NCBI GenBank assembly: GCA_041690535.1 | Contig: JAWLHA010000030.1 | Location: forward strand, 1-51,810 | DNA from: JAWLHA01 sp041690535 | Lineage (GTDB): Bacteria; Pseudomonadota; Gammaproteobacteria; Thiohalomonadales; Thiohalomonadaceae | Reading direction: 5' to 3' | DNA length: 51,810 nt | In this document: piece by piece, positions 1 to 8,345 of the stretch | Layout of the letters: the number at the start of each line of letters is the position of its first letter | Numbering within the stretch: the first letter of the stretch is position 1 | Program-made: the position numbers and the translations under genes | The notes under the pieces: generated by a model | Told to the model about the DNA's origin: nothing | The model's input: the letters and a program-made list of their open reading frames with translations, nothing else | Database searches by the model: none

Positions 1-98
1 AACGACCAACGACCAACGACCAACGACCAACGACCAACGACCAACGACCAACGACCAACGACCAACGACCAACGACCAACGACCAACGACCAACGACC
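1..98. repeat. Tandem heptamer array (AACGACC)x14
   Basis: Fourteen uninterrupted perfect copies of AACGACC begin at the first base of the window, so the true array may be longer. Seven is not a multiple of three, so it is unlikely to encode a simple peptide repeat. A degenerate array of the same heptamer in the opposite orientation lies at 9052-9086. Perfect identity suggests recent slippage expansion. Between 99 and about 330 I see no convincing gene. Confidence 0.97.
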
Positions 99-334
99 CA
101 AGCGCAGCGCAGAAGTGCCCAGCAGGTGATGGGGGAGGTGGTGGAGGTGGCAGTGAACTGGATCGCTGCCCTGTGTGAAGAGCCTTGTGGAACCGGGGCA
201 CATCGCCGCGTTATGGATCGAATGAGTCGGCGGGCGGGATGCCTCCGAGCCGGAAACCAATCCCCTCAATGAGGGGCGGTCAACGACCGTAAGCCTCTTT
301 GCGCAGGCTTGCTGAATCGTCTCCCTCGGCGCGC

Positions 335-358
335 CCCCTCTCCGTCAGGGGAGAGGGG
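335..358 (-). terminator. Hairpin downstream of the CZB-protein gene
   Basis: CCCCTCTCC at 335-343 pairs with GGAGAGGGG at 350-358 around a short loop. It lies about 40 bases past the stop of the minus-strand gene at 396-854. There is no clear T-run, so it may be a Rho-dependent end, an mRNA-stabilising hairpin or a REP-like remnant. Confidence 0.4.
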
Positions 359-395
359 CTGACGTCTCATTTCGTCAGGTTGCGCGGAGAGGCCA

Positions 396-854
396 TCAGT
401 CATTGGCCTTGGAGTACAGTCGAACCAGGGAGAGCTGCACGTCACCGGATTTGCGCCGAATGCTCTTGATGTTGCCGCGTGCCAACTCCTGCTGACCGTG
501 CTGAATGTCATTCAGGACCTCGCCGGCACAGAGGTGGAATTCGGCATGGATTCGTTTGAGCTCCTGGAATTCCGGCGTGTCGCCGAACATCTGCCGGCCC
601 GGCCCATGGATCCACTGGCCCAGGGTGCAGCGATTGTCGGTCGCCACCATTCCCACCTCCAGCTCTTCGCTGGCGCCGCCGTTCAATTGGGCCTCCAGGC
701 GGTGGGCCCAGGCGATGTGGGCATCCAGGGCCTCTTTCATGTTCAGGCCGTGGAAGTGTTCTTCGCCTTGGGCGAATTGCATCGGTTGGGAGTGCATGAA
801 CTCGGCAGAGACGTCGCCGGAGGTGACCTTTTTCAACCAGCTGAGGATGCTCAT
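396..854 (-). CDS. Stand-alone chemoreceptor zinc-binding (CZB) domain protein
   Basis: This 152-aa cytoplasmic protein is essentially one CZB domain, a Zn-binding helical module usually fused to chemoreceptors or diguanylate cyclases. The ligand set is visible: His46 (HIAW), Cys76 in CTLGQW, and His103 and His107 in HAEFH. The spacing from the first His to the Cys (30 residues) matches the family pattern. There is no output domain, so it may be a zinc- or redox-responsive partner of a separate receptor. The ATG at 854 is preceded by AAGGGGG at good spacing. No chemotaxis gene is visible nearby. Function beyond zinc binding is inference. Confidence 0.85.
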   Translation of the reverse strand: MSILSWLKKVTSGDVSAEFMHSQPMQFAQGEEHFHGLNMKEALDAHIAWAHRLEAQLNGGASEELEVGMVATDNRCTLGQWIHGPGRQMFGDTPEFQELKRIHAEFHLCAGEVLNDIQHGQQELARGNIKSIRRKSGDVQLSLVRLYSKAND

Positions 855-1052
855 TGTATGCCCCCTTGTCGTGTTGTTATTTGCCCCTGTGAACCACCCG
901 ATCCCTGCGCGATTCGTGCTCCTCGATACTAATTATTGCAGTTTGGTGACGGAGGGCCATAGGGAAAAATACCCATGGGGCGCTCCCTGCGTCCTGGCTC
1001 TTGCGCGATGGGGCTGGGTTTTGTCCAGCCGGTGTTCTATCCTTTGCCGCCC

Positions 1053-2081
1053 ATGGCCTTCATACCTGCAAACACCACCCAGCTGTTGCTGCGCCACGCT
1101 GATCGCTTTCCCGAGCGGTTGCTGGTGATCGACCCGCCTGATGCCGAATCCATCGGGCTCCTTCAGCGGCCCGGCAGGCAGTTTCTGGTGCGCGACTTCA
1201 GCGTCTATGGCAACGCCCCTAGGGAGGCAGCCTGTCACTTCGAGGCGTGGTTCGACTCGGGGCCGTCGCGATTCGAGGGGGCGATTCTGTTTCTGCCCAA
1301 GGGCAAGGATGCGCTCGCCATGGCCCTGGCCATGGCGTCGGCAGCCCTTCCCCCCCAGGGGACGCTATGGCTGGTGGGCGGCAACAAGGAGGGGATCCGC
1401 TCGGCCGTGCGTCTGCTGGAGCAGGTCGTGGGGCCGGCCACCAAGGTGGAATCGGCCCGTCACTGCAGCCTGTTTGCCGCACGCAGCGAACAGCACTCCC
1501 CGGGCGGAGTGGACGGCTGGATCGGTCGCTGGCCCCTGGAGGTTGAAGGCGTCTCTCTGGAGATTGTGAGCCTCCCGGGAGTGTTCAGTCACGGGCGTCT
1601 GGATGATGGCACGCGACACCTGCTCGCCGCGCTGCGAGCGCCTTCCCAAGGGCGGGTGTTGGACCTCGGGTGCGGCGCCGGTGTCATCGGTGCGTACATC
1701 GCCAGGATCTGCCCCCGCTGCCGGGTGGAGATGGTGGATGCGAGCGCCATGGCCGTCGCGGCTTCCCGGCGCACCGTGGAGGCCAATGGCCTCGAAAACG
1801 CGGCGGTGTACCCCTCCGATGTCTTCTCCCAGGTGGAGGGGATGTTCGACTACATCGTCTCCAATCCCCCCTTCCACTCTCACGTGAGGACCGACTACCG
1901 GGTCCACCAGGAGTTGGTCGCCGGGGCCGCTCGACACTTGGCGCCTTCGGGGCGGCTGCAGGTGGTGGTCAACCGCTTCCTCAAGGTCGAGGCGCTGCTG
2001 GACGCACACTTTGAGCAGGTGGGAGTGGACTTCGAGGACAGCCGTTTCCGGGTCTACAGCGCCAGCCGGGCCCGGCGCTGA
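1053..2081 (+). CDS. rsmC: Ribosomal RNA small subunit methyltransferase C (16S m2G1207)
   Basis: RsmC uses S-adenosylmethionine to methylate N2 of G1207 in helix 34 of 16S rRNA. The protein has the two tandem methyltransferase-fold halves of the family: a degenerate N-terminal half and a catalytic C-terminal half with the SAM motif VLDLGCGAGVIGAY and the base-flipping SNPPFH motif. I chose the ATG at 1053 because MAFIPANTTQLLLRHADRF aligns with the start of E. coli RsmC and gives 342 aa, the usual length. An upstream in-frame ATG at 975 would add 26 unrelated residues. It converges on the archease gene with an 11-bp gap, so the two transcripts probably overlap. Confidence 0.92.
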   Translation: MAFIPANTTQLLLRHADRFPERLLVIDPPDAESIGLLQRPGRQFLVRDFSVYGNAPREAACHFEAWFDSGPSRFEGAILFLPKGKDALAMALAMASAALPPQGTLWLVGGNKEGIRSAVRLLEQVVGPATKVESARHCSLFAARSEQHSPGGVDGWIGRWPLEVEGVSLEIVSLPGVFSHGRLDDGTRHLLAALRAPSQGRVLDLGCGAGVIGAYIARICPRCRVEMVDASAMAVAASRRTVEANGLENAAVYPSDVFSQVEGMFDYIVSNPPFHSHVRTDYRVHQELVAGAARHLAPSGRLQVVVNRFLKVEALLDAHFEQVGVDFEDSRFRVYSASRARR

Positions 2082-2092
2082 AGGCGTTCACC

Positions 2093-2524
2093 TCAGATGT
2101 CCAGAATGGCAGTGGCGCTCCAGCCGTCGCCCTCCCGGGCCAGGTTGAAGCGGTGCAGGGTCACCGCCTTGACGTCCGCCCCCTGTTCATGGCGCTGTGG
2201 GTCCAGGGGTTCGCCCACGGCCAGGGCGCGGAGGCGATAGGTGCCATCGCTCTGTTCAATGGTGACTGAGGGGACGCGCAACAGCAGGTGTTCGGCGTCC
2301 TTGTAGTAGACCAGCTCCCCAAGGAAATCGAACAGCAGCATCTCCGCATCCTCGTTCTCCAGGGTGAGCGTCCGCTGCTCGCGGGGGAGAATGCTCGCCA
2401 GATCGCGGATCATCACGTTCGCTGTCGCTTCGGCGGCACTGATAAAGACCTCGGACAGATCCGCCCCCCACGCCCTGAACTGTACGTCCGCGATGGCCAC
2501 ATCATCGAGGTATTCGTAGGGCAC
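2093..2524 (-). CDS. Archease (RtcB activator)
   Basis: Archease is a small acidic protein that lets the RNA ligase RtcB turn over and broadens its nucleotide use. The 143-aa product begins (M)PYEYLDD, as family members do, and ends in the conserved hydrophobic ATAILDI. The GTG at 2524 is preferred because AAGGGG lies eight bases upstream. Another in-frame GTG at 2533 overlaps the rtcB stop as GTGA but has the Shine-Dalgarno directly against it. Either start puts the gene a few bases from rtcB or overlapping it, so the two are almost certainly co-transcribed and translationally coupled. Confidence 0.88.
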   Translation of the reverse strand: MPYEYLDDVAIADVQFRAWGADLSEVFISAAEATANVMIRDLASILPREQRTLTLENEDAEMLLFDFLGELVYYKDAEHLLLRVPSVTIEQSDGTYRLRALAVGEPLDPQRHEQGADVKAVTLHRFNLAREGDGWSATAILDI

Positions 2525-2529
2525 CGCGT

Positions 2530-3987
2530 TCACCCCTTGACGTTGCCTATGGGGGCGAAGCGCACCACCCGTTTGCTGATCCCCGCCAATTCGGCCGCTT
2601 CCGTCACCTGGTCGATGTCCTTGTAGGCGCCCCCGGCCTCCTCGGCGATGCCGGCGTCGGAGACGCTGCGAATGTAGATCCCCCGCTGCTCCAGCTCGCT
2701 GCGCAGGACACTGCCCCGCCACTGGTGCTTGGCGCGATGGCGGCTCATGGTGCGCCCGCTGCCGTGGGCGGTGCTGTAGAAGGTCTGGGCCCCTTCGGGG
2801 ACGCCGACCATCAGATAGGAGCCGGTTTCCATGCTGCCGCCGATAATCACCGGCTGCCCGACCTCGCGGTAGGCGGCCGGGATCTCGGGGCTGCCCGGGC
2901 CGAAGGCCCGTGTGGCGCCCTTGCGGTGCACCAGCAACTGCCGCTCCCGGCCGTGGACCACATGGCGCTCCAGCTTGGCGGTGTTGTGGGCTACATCGTA
3001 GATCATGTGCAGGCCCAGGGCCTCCGCCTCACGCCCGAACACCTGGGCGAACACCTCCCGGACCCGATGGAGGATCATCTGGCGGTTGGCGAACGAGATA
3101 TTGAGGGCGCACTTCATGGCAGCGAAGTAGTCCTGCCCCTCGGGGGAGTGGAAGGGGGCGCAGGCGAGTTCGCGGTCCCGCACCTGCAAGTGGTACCTGG
3201 GCATGGCCTTGAGAAAGGTCTGAAGGTAATCGGTCGCCACCTGATGGCCGAAGCCGCGGCTGCCGCAGTGGAACATCACGGCCACCTGGCCGGGGTGGTC
3301 GAGGCCGAAAAAACGCAGCAGTTTGGCATCGAAGACGTTTTCAGGCCGCACCACCTGGATTTCGAGGTAGTGATTGCCCGAGCCGAGGGTGCCCAGCTGC
3401 TTGAGCCCCCGGTCGATGGCCCGTTCACTCACCTTGGCCGGATCGGCCCCCCCGATGCATCCATTCTCCTCGGTGAAGGTGAGATCCTCCGTCCAGCCGA
3501 AGCCGCGATCCACGCACCAGCGTGCCCCTTGCACACACACCTGGCGGAACTCCTCGCGGGGGATACTGAGCATGCCGCGGCTGCCCACCCCGGCGGGAAC
3601 CTGCTGGAACAGCCTGTCCACCAGCTGCTTGAGGCGGGGCTTGACCTCCTCGTAGGTGAGGTTGGTCCGCAACAGGCGCATGCCGCAGTTGATGTCGAAA
3701 CCGATCCCGCCGGGGGAGATCACTCCCCCTTGGGCGACGTCCATGGCGGCGACCCCACCGATGGGAAAGCCGTAGCCGAAGTGGCCGTCGGGCATGCAGA
3801 AGGCGTACTCGGTGATCCCGGGCAGGCAGGCCACGTTACTGATCTGCTCATACACGGTCTCGTCCATGGCGCGCACCAGCGGCTCGGTGCCTACGATCCG
3901 CGCCGGCACCCGCATTCCCTCCTTGAAACTGCGGGGGAGCTCCCACAGCGTGTCGGAGACACGCACCAACTGGTCGGCGACTGCCAT
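2530..3987 (-). CDS. rtcB: RNA-splicing ligase RtcB
   Basis: RtcB joins RNA 2',3'-cyclic-phosphate or 3'-phosphate ends to 5'-OH ends with GTP and Mn2+. The 485-aa protein carries the whole catalytic set: Asp98 and Cys101 in FDINCGM, GSGNHYLE, HCGSRGFGH, the His in DVAHN, and TAHGSGR with the His that is guanylylated. The ATG at 3987 follows AAGGAGG by five bases. It sits between an upstream class II aldolase-like gene (28-bp gap) and archease. In Enterobacteria rtcB is controlled by sigma54 and RtcR; no rtcR is visible here, so regulation is probably different. Confidence 0.96.
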   Translation of the reverse strand: MAVADQLVRVSDTLWELPRSFKEGMRVPARIVGTEPLVRAMDETVYEQISNVACLPGITEYAFCMPDGHFGYGFPIGGVAAMDVAQGGVISPGGIGFDINCGMRLLRTNLTYEEVKPRLKQLVDRLFQQVPAGVGSRGMLSIPREEFRQVCVQGARWCVDRGFGWTEDLTFTEENGCIGGADPAKVSERAIDRGLKQLGTLGSGNHYLEIQVVRPENVFDAKLLRFFGLDHPGQVAVMFHCGSRGFGHQVATDYLQTFLKAMPRYHLQVRDRELACAPFHSPEGQDYFAAMKCALNISFANRQMILHRVREVFAQVFGREAEALGLHMIYDVAHNTAKLERHVVHGRERQLLVHRKGATRAFGPGSPEIPAAYREVGQPVIIGGSMETGSYLMVGVPEGAQTFYSTAHGSGRTMSRHRAKHQWRGSVLRSELEQRGIYIRSVSDAGIAEEAGGAYKDIDQVTEAAELAGISKRVVRFAPIGNVKG

Positions 3988-4015
3988 GACCCCTCCTTGG
4001 GTGTGCCGCTGCTCC

Positions 4016-5458
4016 TCAGGAGCGCCCGGCGGGGAAGGGGGGAACGGTTCCCATCTCCTGCAACAGGGTGTGGAGCGTCGTTTCGGCGTTCTGATAGTAG
4101 CCCGAGATGGGGGCAGGGAGCTTCACCTCGCGAATGGCGATGGCGTCGCGGACCAGCCCGGCGGTGTTGGTGCAGCCGGTGCGATCGAACACCTGGGTCA
4201 GGCGCTCCTTCAGGGTCTGAACGATGGCCGCATGACTCTCGGCCGGCAAATCCCACATTGCCTTCTTGAACTCGGTGATGGCCCGCTTGCGGCCGTAATA
4301 ACGGAACTGATCATCGCTCTGTCCCGGCGGGCGCTCGATCCCCAACTGTCCCTCGGCCCAGTGATCCATTTGGACGGTGACCTCACGGCAGGCCGGATGC
4401 TCGAGGATGATGTGCTCGAACAGGTCGGGAAGGTGGACCTCGGCGACATTGCTGTCGCGAAAACGGTCCAGCTGCTCTTCCGCATGGATCGCAAAGCCCC
4501 GCACGCCCAGGCACAGGCCGTACTCGCGCCGGGCGATCTCGCCCAGATCGCTGAGCAGGTCGAGGTCGATCACCGAGCCGTCGCCCGATTCAGGCTGTGT
4601 GCGTCCGGTATGGAGCAGGATTTTCGACAGGCCGGGGGCAGAGGGGGTTCGGTCGGCCAGTTCCATGATGAATGCGTCGGAGAAGGCGCGGATCTCCTTG
4701 GTGTTCTGCTCCTTCTCGCACAGCTCGCCAATCACCCCCCCCACGGCGCAGGCCACCCCGGTGGGTTCGATCCCATGGACGTAAGCGGCGAGTTCCGCAC
4801 ACGCCCAGGCGTTGGCCTGCTGCTGCTCCTCGTAACCGGGGCGGGTATAGTCCACCAGTGAGGCGGCATCGAAATCGAAGTTGCAGAATCCGGCGGCAAA
4901 GGCCTCGTCGATCTGGTCGTGCAGTCGTTCCAGCTCGCGATCGTGATCGGCGCGCCAGCGCTGCGGATCGGGGCGGATGTGGTCGGCCAGCAGGAACACC
5001 GGCCCCTGGTGCCGCTCCTTGATTGCCGCGCCCAGCACGCAGGTGGCGAATTCCAGCGGCGAGACGATACCGTCGCCGCGCTGCTCCGGAAGGATGAAGA
5101 CGAATGCCTCGGCCGCCCGTTCCCGGGCTCCCATGAAGCAGGCCCGGGCGAAGTCGTAGGTCAGGGCCCGACTGCTCAGGGCCGGAAGGGTGATCCGTTC
5201 GGCCCCCGGCCCCCCGAGCACCTTGTAGAGACCGTGCGCGGAGGCGGCATAGTTGACCTGTCCGGCAGCGGCTTCGCGGATCAGCCAGCTGAGATAGTAG
5301 CGGAACGCTTCGGAGGGGTGCAGTACGGCGTTGTAGACCAGGTCATCGATGGCCCGCTCGCGAAGGCGCTGATCGTCCACCACCCTGATGCTGTTGCCCT
5401 GGATTTCAAGGACGTCCCGGAGGGTCGCCATGACGCTGTCGGCGCTGTTGAACAGCAT
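4016..5458 (-). CDS. Class II aldolase-like TIM-barrel protein, substrate unknown
   Basis: The 480-aa protein resembles class II (zinc) aldolases of the FbaA/GatZ type. A DH pair (LLADHIRP) is followed by AGFCNFDFDAASLVD, matching the aldolase 'AGF..v..D.S' strand, then by VGGVIGEL and a later ILLHTGRT, positions where the family keeps metal-binding Glu and His. It is longer than typical FbaA (about 350 aa) and has extra N- and C-terminal regions, so activity on fructose bisphosphate should not be assumed. The ATG at 5458 has AAGGAGA six bases upstream. It is the first gene of a minus-strand run with rtcB and archease, which may link a sugar- or nucleotide-phosphate step to RNA repair. Confidence 0.6.
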   Translation of the reverse strand: MLFNSADSVMATLRDVLEIQGNSIRVVDDQRLRERAIDDLVYNAVLHPSEAFRYYLSWLIREAAAGQVNYAASAHGLYKVLGGPGAERITLPALSSRALTYDFARACFMGARERAAEAFVFILPEQRGDGIVSPLEFATCVLGAAIKERHQGPVFLLADHIRPDPQRWRADHDRELERLHDQIDEAFAAGFCNFDFDAASLVDYTRPGYEEQQQANAWACAELAAYVHGIEPTGVACAVGGVIGELCEKEQNTKEIRAFSDAFIMELADRTPSAPGLSKILLHTGRTQPESGDGSVIDLDLLSDLGEIARREYGLCLGVRGFAIHAEEQLDRFRDSNVAEVHLPDLFEHIILEHPACREVTVQMDHWAEGQLGIERPPGQSDDQFRYYGRKRAITEFKKAMWDLPAESHAAIVQTLKERLTQVFDRTGCTNTAGLVRDAIAIREVKLPAPISGYYQNAETTLHTLLQEMGTVPPFPAGRS

Positions 5459-5546
5459 GGTCGCTCTCCTTGCTGCCGCCTAGGGTCCTACCGGAGAGTT
5501 TAGATTCGGCGCCCCCGTTGTCGAGCGGCCAGGCTGGCGCGGCCAC

Positions 5547-6260
5547 TCACAGGCCGAGGCGCTTCTCTTCCTCCACCCAGCAAACGGCGTAGCGCATCAA
5601 CTCCGTGGCCGAGCGGAGGGAGAGCTTGCGCTTGATGTTCTCGCGATGGGCCTCGATGGTCTTCACGCTGCGCTCCAGCTGTTTGGCGATTTCGGACGAA
5701 CTGTGGCCGTCGCCGAGCATCTTCAGCACCTCCAGCTCGCGGTCGCTCAAGGCATCCAGGGGCGAGGGGCGGCGGGCTCCTTTGCGGCCCCAGCGGGCGT
5801 TGATGATTCGCTCCTGCAGTGGCGTGCTTAGCCAGACGCCTCCTGCCGCCACCTCCCGGATGGCAGTGAGGAGCGCATTGGAGTCCGTGCTGCGGGAGAT
5901 GTAACCGTGGGCGCCGGCGAGAAGTGCCCTCTGCCCGTAGCGCAGGTCCTCCGTCATTGAAAATGCCAGGATACGGCAGCTGGAATGACGCTTTTTGATT
6001 GCGCGGATGAGCTGCAGGCCGTGGCAGTCGGGGAGGGTGAGGTCGAGCAGAATCAGCTCAATGGCTGCCTCCTCCAGGAGCTCGAGGCCCTGTCGCCCCT
6101 CCTTGACGGCTGCGGAGACGTTCAGGTCGTCCTGGCTGTCGATGATCTGGACGAGACCGGAGCGGATGATGTCATGCTCTTCGATGATCAAGATGCTGCT
6201 GGCGTCCCCCGCGGGGATAGACTCCTGGGGTACCCACGTCCTGCTGTATCCCTCATCCAT
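5547..6260 (-). CDS. NarL/FixJ-family response regulator
   Basis: This 237-aa two-domain regulator has an N-terminal receiver (LIIEEHDIIRSGL; phosphoacceptor Asp in LILLDLTLPD) and a C-terminal LuxR-type helix-turn-helix (LSDRELEVLKMLGDGHSSSEIAK). The ATG at 6260 was chosen; the frame stays open to a GTG at 6341, but that adds a low-complexity leader and the ATG has GGAGG about ten bases upstream. No partner histidine kinase is adjacent, so it is an orphan in this window. It diverges from the XRE regulator at 6619 across a 358-bp region. Confidence 0.9.
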   Translation of the reverse strand: MDEGYSRTWVPQESIPAGDASSILIIEEHDIIRSGLVQIIDSQDDLNVSAAVKEGRQGLELLEEAAIELILLDLTLPDCHGLQLIRAIKKRHSSCRILAFSMTEDLRYGQRALLAGAHGYISRSTDSNALLTAIREVAAGGVWLSTPLQERIINARWGRKGARRPSPLDALSDRELEVLKMLGDGHSSSEIAKQLERSVKTIEAHRENIKRKLSLRSATELMRYAVCWVEEEKRLGL

Positions 6261-6490
6261 TCTTCCCTTGCCTCCATTGGGTCCGATGACTGACAGATCC
6301 GCTGTTGCGCCCTTGCCCCGGGGGGGTGGGCATCCGACCACAGGGACCGCGCCAGTATCTCAAGGGGGGCGTGTTCCAGGTACTGCCTGATTGGATGGGT
6401 TTGCGGCCACTCTTGCACGGAGGCGCTCAGCGCCTGGGCAAAGCCGTGGAGATAGCAATTGCGTAGGGGCATGCTACTTTTTTAGTTAGG

Positions 6491-6558
6491 CCCGCAGGAG
6501 TGCGACTTCGCACGGGTCGGTCTGGGTTTCTCGCCGGCCGCTCGAGCGGACCTGCGGG
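6491..6558. other. Nested inverted-repeat structure in a divergent regulatory region
   Basis: An outer stem (CCCGCAGG 6491-6498 with CCTGCGGG 6551-6558) encloses two smaller hairpins: GTGCGACTTCGCAC (6500-6513) and the perfect palindrome CCGCTCGAGCGG (6538-6549). The result is a roughly 68-nt three-way-junction shape. It lies 60 bp upstream of the XRE gene and could be part of its 5' leader, an operator or a cruciform. The rest of 6261-6618 shows nothing clear; a T-run occurs near 6478. Confidence 0.5.
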
Positions 6559-6618
6559 GATGAGTAGCGGCACCTGGGTGCCACATGCCAACCTAAGGAT
6601 GAAAGCAGCCAATCTGCC

Positions 6619-7002
6619 ATGGAGAACCATACCGAAATTTCAACGTCCAGTGGGATCGCGGAACGGCTGAGGGAGCTACGGCTCCACCTGGGGTACACGC
6701 AAAAGCAAATGGCCGCAGCCGCCAAGGCAAAGTACCGCTCCTGGCAGGATTACGAGTGCGGCAAGAACGTGCCGGGCGGACGCGTGCTCGCAGGGCTTGC
6801 GGAGATCGGCATCAATGTCAATTGGGTTCTGACCGGCGAAGGCGACATGCGGATCGCCCCCACGGAAATGCCCTCCGGAGATGCCGCGCTGCAGAGTATA
6901 CAGGAGCAGCTTGATCGGCTGAGCGAGGAACAACTCAGGGCGTTGGCCGACGATGCCGAGGCGCGCCTGGAGAGACTCTCGCGTGAGGTGACGAATACCT
7001 GA
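6619..7002 (+). CDS. XRE-family (Cro/CI-like) transcriptional regulator
   Basis: This 127-aa DNA-binding protein has an N-terminal helix-turn-helix (RLRELRLHLGYTQKQMAAAA) followed by VNWVLTGEGDM, a phrase typical of phage-repressor-like regulators. The C-terminal 40 residues are a charged helix, probably for dimerisation. A second gene with the same repressor-like architecture lies at 18451-18927. There is no strong Shine-Dalgarno near the ATG; AAGGAT lies some 20 bases upstream. Targets are unknown, with no phage genes adjacent. The nested inverted repeats upstream are candidates for autoregulation. Confidence 0.85.
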   Translation: MENHTEISTSSGIAERLRELRLHLGYTQKQMAAAAKAKYRSWQDYECGKNVPGGRVLAGLAEIGINVNWVLTGEGDMRIAPTEMPSGDAALQSIQEQLDRLSEEQLRALADDAEARLERLSREVTNT

Positions 7003-7062
7003 CGCGGCTCCTGCCCGCTCCATGGGCGTGAGCCGGCACAAGGAGCGAGGTTCACGCCGGGA

Positions 7063-8025
7063 TCACGGGTCAGACGAAAGATCGGTGATGACCCGGTTTC
7101 TGCCGCTTCGCTTGGCCTCGTAGAGGCATTGGTCCGCCCGCTGCAGCACGCATTCGATGTTGTCGTCGTCTTCGCTCATCCCGGCCACACCGATACTGCC
7201 GCTGAAGCGGACCTCATCGTCCCCCGTGGCGAGGCGGATCCCGGCAATGCGTGTTCGAAGCCTCTCCCCCACCAGGGCTGCCTGATCCAACCGTGTTTCG
7301 GGCAGCAGCACGGCAAACTCCTCGCCACCGAGTCGCCCGATGTGGTCGCACAGGCGCAGCTCGGTGCGACAGACATCCGCCAGTGCCCTGATGGCCTGGT
7401 CCCCCACGGCGTGGCCGAAGCAGTCGTTGATGTTCTTGAAGTGATCGATGTCGAGCATCAGCACGGAAAGCGGGCGCCGATGGCGCCGCGCCCGCAGGAA
7501 CTCTTTGTGCCCGAGCTCGAAGAAGTAGCGTCGATTCGCCACCTCGGACAGCGGGTCCTGGGAGGCGAGGCGCTTCAGCTCCTCCTCCATGGCCTTGCGC
7601 TTGGTGATGTTCAGCGCCAGCCATACCGCCGTGGGAATCTCGCCCAAATGCGGGCGCATGGGCGCGACCCGTGCTTCGAACCATTGCGGACCCGGCGGTC
7701 CGTCGCAGCGGCTTCCGGCGACCTGCCCATTGTCCAGGGTGTACTCGAGGGTCTGCAGCACCTGGGTGTTGATGGCGCGCCTCACGGCCGCAAGAAAGCG
7801 GTCGGCGATGGCGGGGGGGAAGATGTCGCGGAGATAGCGGCCCACCAAGGTTTCGCCGCTGTCATAGAGCAGGCGTTCCCGCCCGCCGATGAGGTTCACA
7901 TAGCGGCCGTTGTAGTCAATGACGAAGATGGGGTCGGGGATGGCACTGGCGATGGCGTGGATCTGGTCCACGACTGCCGCATCTTCCGGCAGGGCGGTCA
8001 GGAGGGTCCGTTGGAGATCGTTCAT
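7063..8025 (-). CDS. PAS-GGDEF diguanylate cyclase
   Basis: The 320-aa protein makes cyclic-di-GMP from two GTP. It has an N-terminal PAS-type sensor (IPDPIFVIDYNGRYVNLIGG) with a PAC-like continuation ending in LNITKRK, then a complete GGDEF domain (DPLSEVANRRYF ... GRLGGEEFAVLLPE). The GGEEF signature is catalytically competent, and the inhibitory I-site RLCD precedes it by exactly five residues, so product feedback is expected. The ATG at 8025 was chosen; an upstream extension would need a TTG at 8088. No transmembrane segment is visible, so it is probably cytosolic. It stands alone between unrelated genes. Confidence 0.93.
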   Translation of the reverse strand: MNDLQRTLLTALPEDAAVVDQIHAIASAIPDPIFVIDYNGRYVNLIGGRERLLYDSGETLVGRYLRDIFPPAIADRFLAAVRRAINTQVLQTLEYTLDNGQVAGSRCDGPPGPQWFEARVAPMRPHLGEIPTAVWLALNITKRKAMEEELKRLASQDPLSEVANRRYFFELGHKEFLRARRHRRPLSVLMLDIDHFKNINDCFGHAVGDQAIRALADVCRTELRLCDHIGRLGGEEFAVLLPETRLDQAALVGERLRTRIAGIRLATGDDEVRFSGSIGVAGMSEDDDNIECVLQRADQCLYEAKRSGRNRVITDLSSDP

Positions 8026-8133
8026 AAAAGCTGCTGGCGTTCTAATTGGTTTGTTGTTCTTCCATGCGTGCCCGCCCGCGCTCGTCAAAGCGCGTGACGA
8101 GAACCAACTGTAGAATAGCAGCTTAGGTTATCA

Positions 8134-8270
8134 GGGAAACGCTGAACAAATCCGCTTTCGTCGCTCACAGCACGGCCGTGACGTTAGTATGCGTTCACCC
8201 TGGCTCCCGCCCCCGATTAAGGCATTCGGGGGCAGGCTTCGCGGGCAAGACGAAATGATCAGCGTCTCCC
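8134..8270. mobile_element. Family C miniature element with a family B half inserted
   Basis: The outer ends are GGGAAACGCTGAACAAATCC and, inverted, CAGCGTCTCCC, with an internal palindromic CGCCCCCGATTAAGGCATTC core shared with copies at 26790-26886 and 47054-47221. Between TCGCT and the core sits the right half of a family B element (CACGGCCGTGACGTTAGTATG to CACCCTG), about 40 bp. It is therefore a chimera in the gap between the diguanylate cyclase and the rhomboid gene. The remainder of 8026-8345 shows no other gene. Confidence 0.75.
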
Positions 8271-8345
8271 TGGCACATAGGAATGCAGCTTGCGCCATCG
8301 CACTGTGGCGTCGACAGTAGAGAAGAGCAGATCCTCAGGCGCCCC

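Noticed and set aside
119..290. End of a protein gene reading AQQVMGEVVEVAVNW
   Set aside because: An open frame exists on the plus strand, but there is no recognisable family and it starts near a simple repeat; not enough to call.
2725..4269. 514-codon plus-strand frame across rtcB
   Set aside because: It is the antisense shadow of rtcB; His/Gly/Ala-rich and without family motifs.
6188..6472. 94-codon minus-strand frame overlapping the response regulator start
   Set aside because: It overlaps a well-supported gene in another frame, has no ribosome site, and no family is recognisable.
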